The position numbers and the translations under genes are program-made. From Chlorops oryzae (taxonomy: Eukaryota; Arthropoda; Insecta; Diptera; Chloropidae), in assembly GCA_020466095.1 (NCBI GenBank), contig CM035808.1, positions 50,914,004 to 50,978,003 on the forward strand: 64,000 nucleotides of DNA, given 5' to 3'. The notes beneath the pieces were generated by a model. That model was not told where the DNA came from and ran no database searches. It saw only the letters and a program-made list of their open reading frames with translations. Position 1 is the stretch's first letter; each line of letters begins with the position of its first letter. Shown here one piece after another: positions 34,501 to 49,500 of the stretch.

Positions 34501-37500
34501 TCGGGCCAAGGTTTTCTAAGAAATTGCCACAATAATAAGATTCGGGCTACAAGTTTAACAGGTCAAATCATTGACATAATTGTCACTGAGCAATTGTCAC
34601 GGTAGCAGACTGCATTGGAGCACATGACTATAATCTCTAGGCCTTCTTTGGATGAAATGACACCGTAAACCATTACGCTTCCACCCCCGAAATTTCTTTT
34701 CAAAAAATAATTCGGTTTCTTCTTCAAATGATGCCAATAACTATGAAATCCTTCAGGTTCGGCCAGAATCCAATTCTTTTCATCGGAAAATATAACCTTA
34801 AAAATGGTTTTTGACTATAAGTAGATAAAAATAAATATATTTTGATCGACTTAGTTTATCCCAATCGGAGAGCATATTAAATTTAGCAAAGGTCCGACGC
34901 TTCTCAATGTGCAGTGCTTTTAGGATCCAAGCTCACAAGAAATTTATGAGTTTGAAGTTTGCGTGAAGACGGTTTCTTAACCGCAAAGACAGCCGCAGAA
35001 AAACAACGTATAATTGAAAATGGCTTTGATTCAAATACTTTGTCCAAAAAATGCAAAGAATTCTTTGGTAATTTTACTTTTAAAAAATTCGTTGATATAT
35101 TAATAAAAATTTCAATTATATTTAGAAGATGCTGTTCATTACATTGTTTTGTGGAGTGCACCAATTAAGGAATTGAAGGTTTTTTCATGGACAATGTTAC
35201 AAAAAACACCTGTTTGGAGCGATGTTGAGTGTGCAATGAAAAAATTGGACCAATTAAATTTGTTCAATGCATCTAAAAATTCAGGAAAATTACATACAAA
35301 ATTCGGTTTTGTGAAAAATTATTGCTCGGAGAGAAAAATAAAACAGTAAAAGGAAGAAAAGTTCCCATCTCGAAACGTTGGACCGAAATTTTTAATCATT
35401 TTAGTCGCTGATGACTACGACTACAAAGAAATCGCGAAAATAGTCGAATATATTCTATGCCTCCCTGGATCGAATGGCTCAGTCGAAAGAATATTTTCAG
35501 GAATTAACCAAATATGGTCCCAGGAGAAAAACAAACTTAAGGTCGAAACGCTCAGAGCGATTATTTTTGTAAAAACTAATTTGAAAATGAAATACTTAGA
35601 ATTTTACAAGTTCCCCAAGGAAAACCCAGAAGTGCTTCGTCAAATTGCATCGAAAGATAAATACGATGACAATGACGATTCGTAGATCGAACTTAGCTAA
35701 CGAAGTTATATTAATTGTATCAACTCCAGGCAGTTGAGAAATATTTCAAAGAAATTATAAGAGCTGGCACAAATTTAAGAATTAATTTAATTTTTTAACA
35801 CTTTTTCCAAGTCATTTATCTTTAATATCCTTCTATTTGTAGAAATATTTTTTGTTTGCTGTTATTTGCTGTTTTTCCCATATTAACCAAATAAAATTTA
35901 CCCACATATTTATAAGAAAATTTTAAATTTAGCATTATAAACTTAAAATGTGTTTATGAATAAGCAGGTTAATTTATAATAATTTAACTTTTGTTTTTGT
36001 TTTTGTTTTATAAACGGTGTAATTTTAAATAGGTGAGCTGCCTCACTATGATCGTGATACTGTTGTCTATTTCAAACTGACCAAATTTAAAATTTTTATA
36101 TAAGAAAACAATATCCTGTAAAAAACCTGTTTTTTAAAAAACAAATCCTGTAAAACGGTCAACTTTTCTCATTTTAACCTGTTTTTTTTACTAAAATGAG
36201 ATGGGAGGCTTAGTGTTGGGTGATGGACGTAAGTTTGTGGCTCAATTCAGCATAGTGCCAGACGAGTTTCTGTCACATGGCGTTTATATGGGCAGAGACA
36301 TTGTTTGCCGAGAGGACGTACAGCTGAGAATCGAAGCCGGATCGATTCAGTCAATCACTACACTCAAAGATAAGTATAATAATAAATACCTAAGTGAAAG
36401 TGATGCTCTTGAGGTGAAAAACAAATTGCAGGCCTTTAAGACTTGCTTTGCCGAGGATCTGGCAAAGATTGGTATATGCAAACTATCCGAGATGTAGATA
36501 CGAGTCAAAACCGAACTGCCGATAGTTGGCAAGCGTTATCAAGTGCCTCTATCACAGCGCGAGTCTCTGGCTGGAATAGTGGATGACCTTTTGAAGAACA
36601 AAATCATCCGACCCAGTTCGTATCCACACGCAGCGCCAGCATTGTTGGAGAAAAAGGCAAACGGCGAGGATCGCATGTGTTGCGATTTCAGAGCCTTGAA
36701 TGCAGTGACGATCAAAAAGAATTTTTCTATGCCCATAGTAAAGGAACAGTTGGCCTGTCTATCTAGCAATGAATATTTCTCACACCTAGTTATTACTGCT
36801 GGCTATTATCAAGCACCAATGAAGGAAGAAAGCAAGGCTTTCACCAACGCCGAGCGGACTCTTCGAGCATGAGGCAATGCCGTTTGGTCTCGTTTATGCG
36901 CCAATGGAATTCCAGGAGATCATAATGAAGCTTACAATTCAGATGAGTAATCCAGAATGTGTGACCAGCCACGTCGACGAAGTGATTTTGGCGTCGAAAA
37001 CTGTATCGGAAGGCATCGAGATCAGAGGTGTTAAAGAATGCAATCATTTCTGAATATTTAGTCTTTTGATTGCCCGAAAAATGATTGCAGTCATTTTTTA
37101 GTTAGTCAGGAATAAGACTGCAAAAAGAAATCTAAATCATTTTTGTTATTCCTGAATAATTAGTCTTTTTTTAAATTTATTTTTTCGTTATTCATTGATT
37201 GCAATCACTGACTTGCAGTCCCAAAATGAATTCGTTTGCAGTATTTATTTTTATGTATTAAAATTCATATTGAAATAATGAAAAATTATCGCGTGAAAAA
37301 CCGGAAAACCCCCTTTAGTGTGGAGCGCACATATAATGTAGCAAGCCGATTGATGTAGCACACAAATTATTTATAATAGTCTAGCAACACGATTTACCAT
37401 TTAGAATTGAGTCCGGAAATTCAATGTTGATTCTCGTTCGCTTTTATGAATTCAGTTGTGAATTTTTTTCCAGGCTTATATTAATTGCAACAAAATAAGG

Positions 37501-40500
37501 TTATTGATCCTTAAAGCATTTGTTCTTGAAGGAATCTTTTATTGAAAAAGTTCGTATTTTTACTAAGATACTTAAAGGTATCCTTCGGTATCCGCATCCT
37601 TCGTAATCTGAGCAACAAGGATCTATCTCGTTACAAGTGTAATGTTCGATATAAGTGACGAGGACTTTTCTTCCGATGATTCGGCAATAGATCAAACGTT
37701 TAAAGTGTTTGAAATTAAGCAAGGAAACAATAGAATTTTAACGAGCAAGAAGGCAAGACTGAGTGCAAATGCGTCTTTTTTTGGTATCTGGTGATAATTA
37801 CATTAAACGTTATACCCTTGCTTCGAAGGTGATCCTGTGAATGATAAAAAATCCCCGAATTCATCTGTTGGAGAATAATTTTTATCTAACATGGTGGATA
37901 AATCATCAAACACTGTGATGTTGGAACGATACCCTACAATCAAGAAAAGGGTATATTAAATATAATACGACCTTGCCATCGTCAGCATCAGTGGAACGCC
38001 TGTTTTCGTTCGCATCTCTCCTAAAAACTCCGCGACGGGGAACGCTTCCAGACAATTTTTAAAAATTGTTGTTGCTGAAAGTAAATAGCAACCTATAACT
38101 ATTTTTTATTAAATTTATTAATTATTGTTAATACATTAATACATTAATAGGAATTTATAATTTTTGTTCAGTTTTTATTGTTGTTGTTGTTGTGAAACAA
38201 ACGTCCATATATAAATTGCTTGTTCAAAATGTTAGTGTTCTTATATTCAGGAAAGACTACATTAAAAAGATTTTAGTCAGTACGAGATTTCAGAAAAGAC
38301 TAATTATTCATGAATAACGAAAAATACTAAAAACTGCAATTTGCAGTCTTTATTCAGAATGCGTTTTTTTGATTGTAATCATTAAAGTTAGTCAAAGATT
38401 GCGACTTCAACTGATTTTAAATCAAACTGATTGCATTCTTTAACACCTCTGATCGAGATACTAATAGAGTTCTTGAAAATATTGCAACGTGCACGAATGA
38501 CGTTGCGTCCGTCCAAATGCGTCTTTTTGGAACGAAGCGTGAATTTTTTGGGTCACATAATAAGTAAGAGCGAAGTCCAACCTGGAAGAGAGAAGATGAG
38601 ATGCGCTGAAAACTTTCCGAACTCTCAGGACGCTACTCATGTGAGACGATTTTTGGGTCTTACTGGTTACTTTCAGAAGTTTATACCGTATTATGGGCTG
38701 ATATCTAAGCCGCTTACTGGATTGCTGAAGAAACAGGTGCCTTTCAAGTGGGAGGCGAAACAAGATGATGCATTCGAACAGCTGAAATCAGCATTACCAA
38801 AGGAGCCATTGTTGGTATTGTTCAATTCGCGAGCAGATCACCAGGTTCACACTGACGCAAGCCACTTGGGGTTATCCGGAATCTTAGTGCAGAACGGTGA
38901 AGGAAGTTGGAAGCCGGTACAATATTATAGTCGACAGTGCAGCGCAGCTGAAGAAGACTATGCGAGTGAGAGCTGGAAGTGCTCGCGATTGTTGTGTGAT
39001 AAGTTCGAAAAGGACTCAATTTATGTAAGGCTGAATAAAAGAAACAACCGGATTGAGCTGTGTTCAGACGGCAACTGAAGTCACTCTTTATTTCATATAT
39101 TTCGAAGGCTTAAAGTTTACTTAATTAAAGAGAGGAAATTGTCTTTGACACCTAGCACTTACTTCTACTGTTTAAATATTATTCTTTAAACAAAATGCTA
39201 AGTGCGGTGGTCACAGAAACGAGCCGTTGACAAGGAGCATTAAAACGGTAAATGCGTTTGATACTTCGTCAGCATATTTTTGCACTTAAAGCTTTGCTTA
39301 CAACTTGAGCTACTGTAAAGCATCGTCTCTGCGGCCACTACAGTTGGGACGCTGGAGCGTTTCAGATTCTACCTCCTCGGAAGAAGGTTCACAGTGGTTA
39401 CGGATTGCAACTCGATCGCAACAACAAAAGCAAATACACAGCTGCGGCTGCAAGGGTATGATTTTGAATGCAAGCATCGATCTGGTACGAGTATGCCGCA
39501 CGCAGATGCTTTGAGCGGAGCTCCAGTTGAGCCAACAAAATCTACAAGCACAGTGGCTGATAGCATTCTCAAGGTTGAGGAGACGGACAAAGACATAACG
39601 CTACCTCAAAATATGGATGTCGTATGTAGCAAAATTGAGTTTTTCGGGAGAAGCTTTATAATGTTTAACATCAAATATTTTGGAAATGACCTTATGGATT
39701 TTCTCCAATTTTGGACTGAATATATATTGAATATTTTATTTTCGTCCCCATAAGTCAAATTGACTGTGATTATAATTGCAGTGGCGTTGTAAGCACTTTT
39801 GCTTCGGAAGTCAATTGTCGTATGTTACATTTTTTCAGGAACATTATATTTACAAAAAGCATACTCGATATTTAGAACTTGATAATGGAAAATCGCGAAA
39901 TGTCGTCTTAATGAAAGTTTTGATGACAAAAAATGGGCAGCTATTAAAAAAACACCTAAAAATTACCCAAAAAAACATTTTTTATTGAATTAAAAATTAA
40001 ACAAAAATACAGGTGTGTGATTGGATTCCGTATAGCCGCTCTTTTGTTTTTGACAATGTCATTTCTTTAAAAATTGCCAAACATTTTTCAAAATATTGGA
40101 GGAACGAAATTCCCTTTCCCCAAAATTTGGGGAAAGGGAATCCAATCACATGCCCAATACTATATTTCGTTAAAAGTTTTCTTTAATAGTCGGATGGATA
40201 TTATCTAAGAGTAATAGAACAATATATTTCTTTCTGGTTCGTTTTCAAATGACTATATTTATTGATTCAAAAGGAAATCTAATAAGAACAGTCGAAAATC
40301 GTATCGCCTTTGATTTTTTCAAAGCACAAACAATTGATTTTTTCAAAAAAATATGTCGCACAGGATTTTGAAATTCAATGCTTTCATAAAATGGTTCATT
40401 TCTCAGTGAATGTTTAAAGAGAAAATTTCATTTTTATAAATATTTGCACATAATTTATTACTCCTTTATCTTAAAAGAATATTTTAAATACAACGCAAAT

Positions 40501-43500
40501 ATTGATCAAGATAAGCCCATTGAAAGTAAAAAATTTGTAAATTTTTTAGAGGAAAATTAAGATTTTTCAAGTTTGAACCAGGGACCATAACTGTTATAAA
40601 TTATATTTTAAAAATTACAATTTAAGTATTATTTTAAGAGTTTTATAATTTTAATCAGAAAATAACAATTATTTTTTGAGTTTTATTTTTTACTCAGAAG
40701 ATAAAACTTATTCTTATGCCCAATTTGTTGACAGAGGCTTAGCCTCGATTTAGTTAAATCTCGGCGTAAAATACAACAAACACACTAGATTTTCGAGTTA
40801 AATCGCTTAAAGTTGAGTTTTAAATTTAAGTCTTTGTCAAAAAATTGGGCGGTAGAGTTTTATTTTTCGATCAAGAAATAAAAATTAATTTTCGAATTTT
40901 ATTTTTTACTCAGAAGAAAAAACTTATTTTTAGATTTTTAATTTTTACTCAGTAAATAAAAATAATTTTTTGAATTTTATTTTTTGCTCTGAAGATAAAA
41001 ATTTATCTTAGATTTTTATTTATTACTCAAAAAATAAAAATTGGTTTTTGAGTTTTTTTTTTTTTACTCAGAAAAATAAAACTCTTGCATAAGTATATTA
41101 CCACTTTCTTCAAGATAACGCCTGAAATAGGATAAAGTGATGAAGAGTCGGATGATGATGAACACGAGGAAATGAAAAAGGCCAGATGCGAAATCGGCAA
41201 CCACAATTCAAATCCAAAAAATATTTGCATAATACTTGTGTTTGCATAATGTTGTGAGTAAAACAAAAAACTTGAAAAATAATTTTTATTTTCTGAGTAA
41301 AAAATAAAACTCCAAAAATAATTTTTATCATCCGAGCAAAAAATAAAACTCTAAAAGCAATTTTTATTTACTGAGTTAAAACTAAAACTCTTAGAATAAG
41401 TTTTATCTTCTGAGTAAAAAATAAAACTCGAAAAATAATTGTTATTTCCTGATCAAAAAATAAAACTTGAGAATTAATTTTTGTTTTTTGATCAAAAAAT
41501 AAAACTCTAAGAATAACACTTAAATACTAATTTTTAAAATATAAATTATTTTATATCGATTTTTAAAATTCAAAATTCAAAAATAATTATTATTTTGGGT
41601 CCCTGGTTTGAACATCATTTGTGACCTCAAATTTGGCCAAATTAGATAAATTTTGCTTTCCGAAAAAAATCTTTGATATTCATAGAGCATACATCCACTG
41701 ATAAATTACACTAGTTTACAGCCATTTTGTTCAGGAGATCTCAATGCATTTTTCCCATAGACTTTGGTCTTCTAAACACGAAAAAATTATTGAAAAAAAT
41801 TTTCATGGAAGCGTTTTTTTTATATTAATTTTTTTAAAAAACAAAGGTTTTTTTCGGAGATATTGTAGATTTTTTGAGCAGAACTCGGCCATGCATCGAC
41901 CGATTCAAATAAAGTACCACTCAAACTAAAGAAATCTAACGCCTCTAAGACTCTTTCCTACATAATTTTAAGATTGGTAAGGAAACTAAGATTCTGTAGA
42001 CCTCTAAACCTAAAAAAAAATATTTTTGTAACAAAAATACATGTTTCTTTTTCATTTATCGGCATCTAAAAAATAGATTCCAAAAAGACAATTTTTTTTT
42101 ACATTTTTGATTTAAAGGTGGGTCCTTACCCAACAAAACAATATATTAGTTTTTAAAATCCATGATAAATTGTGAAGTTATAACTTTATAAGTGAGGGGA
42201 TAAAGCCAATATAAGCAATGAGAATGACAAATTTAAACCGTATCGCAAAAATACATTGCATACTCTAAGGCTAAATTTGTCATTCTCATTGCTTATATTG
42301 GCTTTATCCCCTCACTTATAAAGTTATAACTTCACCATTTATCCATGGATTTTAAAAACTAATTTACTGTTTTGTTGGGTAGGACTCACCTTTAAATCAA
42401 AAATGTAAAAAAAATTGTCTTTTTGGAATCTATTTTTTAGATGCCGATAAATGAAAAAGAAACATGTATTTTTGCTACAAAAATATTTTTTTTTAGGTTT
42501 ACAAGTCTACAGAATCGTAGTTTTCTTACCAATCTTAAAACTATGTAGCAAAGAGTCTTAGAGGCGTTAGTTTTCTTTAGTTTGAGTGGTACTTTATTTG
42601 AATCGATCGATGCATGGTCGAGTTATGCTCAAAAAATCTATATTATCTCCGAAAAAAACATTTCTTTTTTAAAAAATTAATATAAAATAAACTCTTCCAT
42701 GAAAAAATTTTTTAATATTATTTTCGTGTTTAGAAGGCCAAAGTCTACGGGAAAAGTGCATTGAGATCTCCTGAACACGCCAAAAATTATTATTTGTAAA
42801 CTAGTGTTATTTGAAATGTTTCTCGTTTTTGAGTAAGGCTGTCGCAAAGAAAGTTTTACCCAAATTAAAGTAATTTGAAATTTTTTCGGAAACGAAGGGT
42901 GATGAAAAAATTTCGATATTATTTTTAAATTCAGGATGAAGTTCTCCTTATAAATTTACTACTATCGTTCATGTGGCACGACTTTTTACAAAAATGTCCA
43001 CCAGTGTTATTATTCGGGCATGTCACAGAAATCGAATACGACAGAAAATGTTCGATTTCGCTGAAATTTGTATGGAAATTTCATTGATTTCGAACGTTTT
43101 CAGTCGTATTCGATTTCTGTGACATGCTCGATTGTTTCATCGCTGCCATATGTTTCTTTGTCACCAAATGCTGCCTTATATTCTTTCCAGACGCACAACG
43201 AAATCTCGGGATCTCGGGAAATATTTCCATGGAATGCCCCATATAAGGAAGGCAAAATAACATAATTCTACGAAAATATTGGTGTACATAATTTATGTAG
43301 CTATGTTAAATACTGTTTTTTAATGTTATTATAATTAAATATAACAAATCTTATTCTATAAAATTAAATTATAATATATAGCGCTCCGTAATAACCGCAT
43401 TTGAAAAAACAACAAGTAAGGGTGTTATAGTCAGGCGAGCCTGACAATAGAATACCCGACACAGACACACATGTTCAAATAATTTTTAATATCAAGTGGT

Positions 43501-46500
43501 GTTTAAGGCCACAAGGGGCCCCATATACCGACTTTTGTTAAATTTCATTATCAAAACCGCCCCTTTGCAACGCCCACTTTTCCAATATTTTTTGATTTCT
43601 AATCGGAGGCCTAAATGTACTTCAAATTCTAAGTTTCATTGAAATATTTGGCAAGTCAGATTTTGGTGTAGTTTTGAGATTTTTGTGATAGACCCTAGTA
43701 CTGGAGGTACCCTTAATAATGGACCTATCAAAGAAATTTTGGGAGTGGTTGTTTATGGCTACAAAGGAAGCATAAGTGCCCAATTTCGTTCAAGTCCCAT
43801 CTGAATTTCGGGTGTATGAGGTAATTTTCAAAAAACGCCCTTCGGCCACGAGCACTTTTCCAATTTTTGGAAATTGAATAACATAGCTTTAAATATGTTC
43901 AACTATCAAATTTCATCAATATATCTTGAAGGACTTCGATTTTAGAGCAGTTTTTGTGATTTTCGTAACAGACCCTAGTACAGGAGGTATCCCTAAAAAT
44001 GGTCCGATCGGGTCCATTCTCGAACTTGTTCTTACTCATGTCCCTGTTAGTACGCATACCAAATTTCATCAAGATAGCTCAACTCCTTCGATAAGAAAAC
44101 TGTATACAAACAGACAGACGGATGGCTTAATCGAATCTCCTGGTGCCGCTGATCATTTCTATATATATATATTTTGTATGGTCTACCTCGTCTGGTACTG
44201 GGTGTTACACACAACCACACAAACGCAATATACCCCCGACACATAGTGTGTCGGGTATAATAAATTTCAACTAAAAGCTTATTTTTTAAAATGCATTAAA
44301 AAAATTTGGGAAAAGTTTGGGCAGAATTTTTTTTGGATTATTACAGTACACAGTTCTGGCTATCATGGGAAATAAATCTCAGGTTGGGGAAACATGGCGA
44401 TTTTTAGATTTAGATTTAGATAATTTCTGCTGAATTTTTAAAACAATTTTCTCTATCTTCGCTTAGATTTTTTCTTCTTTGTGGTGTAAACGCAGTTTAA
44501 AGTCTACAGTATTTAAAATATAACTCCTTAATTAAAATTTAGTGGGATTTTCAAAAACGGTATTATTTTTTAAATTCTCTTAAAAACCAAAGAAAATATT
44601 CTGTCTCAACTTTTTTGAGAGCTGTAATGAACTATTTATTTTCCAGTGAATTTGCATAAAATTTTTTTCAAATTTCTTACATCACCTTTTTCCCATTTTG
44701 GCCGCTGACTTTACACTGTGTGGCACACAGTGTCCCGACTCCATACATTGCTTGGCCAAAAATAAAAGGTGTTGTCGTTGAGCAATGAAATTTGGTATGG
44801 AGGTTTATATTTATGAAATTAAGAAATTTTGAAAAAATTTTGAATATCGGACCACCGCACCTCCCAGCCCCCCATATATAGGGGGACCCAAATTTCCCAA
44901 TTTTCAATATTTCATAATTCAAAATATTTTTGAATGTTATTTATTTGTACAATTTAAATGTGTTTTTAACACAAAAAATAAAAATCTCGCCTCAGCCTTA
45001 TCAAAGAAAAAAATGTAAAATAACAAAAACACTCAAAGTTAGCATATGAAATTCCATATATCTCATACGTTTGATACGAAGATTTACGTGCATTTTAGTG
45101 CATTTTCGCCTGTATTTTGGACCTTTACGAAAACTTGTATAACTCCGAAACCGCAACAAATTTCAATACAATTTTTTTTTATTTTTAGAAGATATCATAG
45201 GCAATAAAATACCAAAAATTTTAGGAGGTTATTTTTTAAAATTTTTTTAAAAATCTTTTGAAATTTGCACAATTTTTTATTTTAACCAATATTTTTACCT
45301 ATTTCACATGCACAGTTTTACATTGTTCGATGGAAACATTTACAAGAAGTACATAAGTTATTAAATTTTAGGGTTGTTTTCTTTCATACAATATATATTT
45401 TGTATAAACTTATTTGCAAACTTTGCTGGTGTTTGTTTGTATGTGCAATTATAAATTTTATAGCCAAATTTTAGTGCTCCATAACATGGGACATAACTCC
45501 GAAAACGCAACAAATTTGTCAAAGTTTTATTTCTTTTTATGATACACGCCTACTATTTAACTACATATAAACAAATTTGAGAGGTTATACCTATTTCGCA
45601 AAATTTTTTTTTCAATTTTTAAATTCTGTGAAATGTTCAATTTCTCAGTAATTTACATATGGGCATTTCCATGATGTCGAACGCGACATTCGCACGCATT
45701 CTCAGTGGAAAAAGAAATATACGAAAATTTTTTTTTATTTGGACAAATGGCGGAAGTTATAGCTTTTGACTAGCACTGTAATTGGTGCTAAGGTTGATTT
45801 CTGGAAATTGTTCGTTTTCAAGATAATTACAAAAAACTAAGGCATTCGCACGCTACAAAAACAGAAGTCAGTTTTGAGGCGAACAGTTCAACCACTGATT
45901 TCAGCGAAACTTGAGGCAATATTTTAATGCGACTAATTTTGTAATATTGTACATTGATGAATCTTAGAACTGGTTTTTATTTGATTCAAAAATATTAAAC
46001 AGTTTAGTTTTTTATTTTATTTTAATCACTGTCGCACGCTACATGTCGAATGCTACATTTTGTTGCATCATACGTTTTAATTTAATGTGTACTTTTCATT
46101 TAATTGGACATGGAGAAGATGATGATAAATGAGTTTTAATCTTTTCAATATATTTATTTTCACAACAAAAATTATAAACTTAAAATATCTTCAACAAAGA
46201 AAAAAAAATAAATAAATAAGAATATTCATCCTTTACATAAAAAATAAAGAATAGAAACTAACTTAACTGTGAATAGTATTACTTATATTAAATAAAGATT
46301 TTTTAATGGAATATGCAGTCCTAGCTCCTTCTACCTGTTGGCCATCGCAATAAAACGAATGGAACTGGGATATACCTGGAATGCTTCCAATGCAATGCTT
46401 AACATTGGCTTGTCATTGAGGCATTACCATTCCCACATTTAACTACTCCACGAATAGACCTACTGTGGTGAATTAGAGGTCAGTTGTCTTACACAAAATA

Positions 46501-49500
46501 CTCTACATTTTGACTAGTCATGTTCTGGGGTAACTCAGAGTACTCCTTTTCGGTAAGTTGACCTATCGCACCCTTGCTACTAAATCGGTACAACTCAAAA
46601 TTTTGCATTTCTGGAACAATCATTCATTCTCTATTAAAACTTGCAAAAAATAATTATTTTTCTTAACTTAGTTTATTCTTAATCGACTACTGCATCAGTC
46701 TTTATAAACATAAATTTTCTAGGTGTTGAGTTTCTTGCAGAAAAATGTGGTTGAAAATAAAAAATTTGAAATGGGTTTAGGAGCAAGGGTGCGAAATTTA
46801 TAAATTTTACACTTACGATGTCGCACGCTACAAACTTCAAATATGTCTCAGCGCCAAAGCGTTGATTATATTGCAACAAATTTTTTTTTATTTAATTGCA
46901 ATACAAATTGCTGTTTGCTGCGAATATTTGAGGCGCGTTGCACAAACACCTTTGACTCACTGATAACAAATGTTATTTTTCAATGTCGCACGCTACAACG
47001 AAATAAACGATAAAGTAAAGAAAAAATTTACCGTAATTGGCGATTGCATCGTTCCCTTTGCATTTTTCTTAAATTCCTCAAATATAAAATGATATTTAAA
47101 AGTGCAAATATCAATGCATAGTGGATGTTATTACGAACATTAATCAAAACAAAACGGGAAGAGAAATATTCAAAACATAACTTTTGCGTTTGAGCGACTT
47201 TGCATTTGAATATTTCTAAATGTGTTATGAATATATGTGGAATATGTTTAGATTAGTAAAATTTGATCAATTCTCTATAAACATATGTTAAAACAACATA
47301 CTTTTATAGGCTTTGAATTTTTTGACTGCGGTTGACATTTCTGTGGAAATGCCCATATATTTGTAACAGTAATATTATGTATATAATAATAATTTATATA
47401 CACGAACACTTTTTTATGATTGTTCATAACCTATACTTCAATTTGATCTATGATACTTGGGTATTTATTGTTATAAACTTACTCTTTATTCGATTTGAGA
47501 AGTCAACTTCAAAGGCGTGCTGTGATATCAAAACTAAAGATATCGGCACGAAAACTTGGGATTTTCTTATTCAATGTATTCTCTAAGAATCCATAAAAAA
47601 ATCCTTCGAAATCTGACCTTTTATTTTTACCAGAGACCGAAAATAACTGTTATGACACTGATTTTTGACCAAAAAAATCATTGGGTAAAAAGTGTACTAC
47701 GTGACCGTGGGATACACCAAACCTATTAATTTTGTCTGCAGCACCCGAAAAGGACAAAAACTTTTTGTAATTTTAAGAAAAAAATCATAAAATAACTCTT
47801 ATATTCTAATTTATATTTAGAAATTGCAAAATAACTGTTACGTTGTAATTCTTACTTACAAATTGAAAAATAAGACATATTTTTTGAGTTTTATTTTAAA
47901 ATTGAAAAATAAGACTTATTTTTAGATTTCTATTTTAAAATTGAAAAATTAGACTTAGGCCCGATATTACAGTGCATACTTAAGTTAAGGAAGCTTGAAG
48001 ACTTAAGAACACCTTAAGTGTCAAGCGGTTTAACAGTCAATTTTTATCCAAAACTCACGAAAATTGTTTTCGGCAGGCAACATTTGAAAAAGCCTATATT
48101 TTTTATTTATACTTTTTTTTAATTCGTAAAATTAGTGAAATTCCTTCATTAAATTAATTTGAAAACTTATTTAAGGAGCACTTAAAATTTGTACTGTTAA
48201 AATGCTTTACAGACTTAAGCTTTACTTAAGTGCTAAGGAGACCTTAAGTATGCACTGTAATATCGGACCTTATTCTTTGAGATTTATTTTAAAATTGAAA
48301 AATAAAATTTAAATAAAATAAATTTTTTTTACTATTTTTCGCCGCATTCAGGACACTGTGTGGCGTAGCCAGGACTAATCTAAGCGTGAGCGAGTTGAAT
48401 TAACGAGGCCCTATAACAGTATTTTATACCTTCGAACTATGATAGTATTCTTTAGTAAACAATTTTCAAATACAGAATCAAACCTTTTAATTAATGGTTG
48501 TTCATATTCATGCTAGCGAAATGCGCAAGGATCTACAAAATGCATTATACATATTTTAATTATAGGACCCTCTCCAGCTCTGTCAGAAATGAAAAACTTC
48601 ATATAAAAAAAAGCTTAAGAAATGATGAAGGAATTTTTCTGTCAGAAAATTCCTGTTAAGCCCTAGTCCACAAAGGAAGAGAAATGACCTGAAGGAATTT
48701 TTGCCCATATAAAATGTATGAGAGATATTACTTCGCGAAATGAAGAGGAATGCAAAAGAAAAATAATTCCTTTTTGGTGTCCACAAAAGAAGAGAAATGC
48801 AAACGAAAACTTGACAGCTGGCGATTTGAATTTTTAGCTACAAGTGGCAGCACAGCATGAGTTTTCTTTACGATTTATTAAACAAGTTTAATAAATCGAA
48901 AAGAAAACGTGAAATAATTTTAGTTTATTAATTGAAACAAGTTAAAATACTATTTAAAAGCAAAGTTTTAGTTTAATTTTTGCACAATAAGCGTAATCAG
49001 CTTTCTTTAAATCGAAATTGACAGCAGATTGACACTATGGAAACTGTCAAAATTCCTCTTACTAAAAATATATTTATTAAACCAAAACTCGTTCAGGTCA
49101 TTTCTCTTCCTTTGTGGACTAGTGTTAATGCCCTTTTCAGACTATTGCATTTAACTGAATTTAGGTGTTATAGTAGCATTTATCGTTGAATTTAACCTGA
49201 ACTTAGCCTCTCTAAATTCAGAAATAAAGTAATGAGTTTAGCCGTTTTATATCGCAACCCTTACCTTTTACTCCCTTTTTTTCAACATTGAACGTTGAAG
49301 TCAGCTGTTTGTATGTTGATTTGAAATTACCCAGCAAGCAAATTTCGGAGCGCTCCGAATTATACGTCTGAAAAGAGCCTAATGTAAGAGCGTTTTATGA
49401 GTAAACACATAAAATGGAGCGTTTTCGGGAATTCCTCTTTAAGCACGGGCTCAGAAAAAGCTTCGTTAGGAGAGTGAAAGCTATTTTATCTCTGTCCGAA

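Noticed and set aside
39776..39988. 70-codon frame after gypsy-3 RNase H
   Set aside because: No integrase or zinc-binding HHCC motif; composition like random AT-rich DNA.
43081..43263. Minus-strand frame with RQHLVTKKHM resembling part of a BED/C2H2 finger
   Set aside because: Only one His-x-His-like half is visible, no upstream Cys pair; overlaps a hairpin MITE. Too weak.
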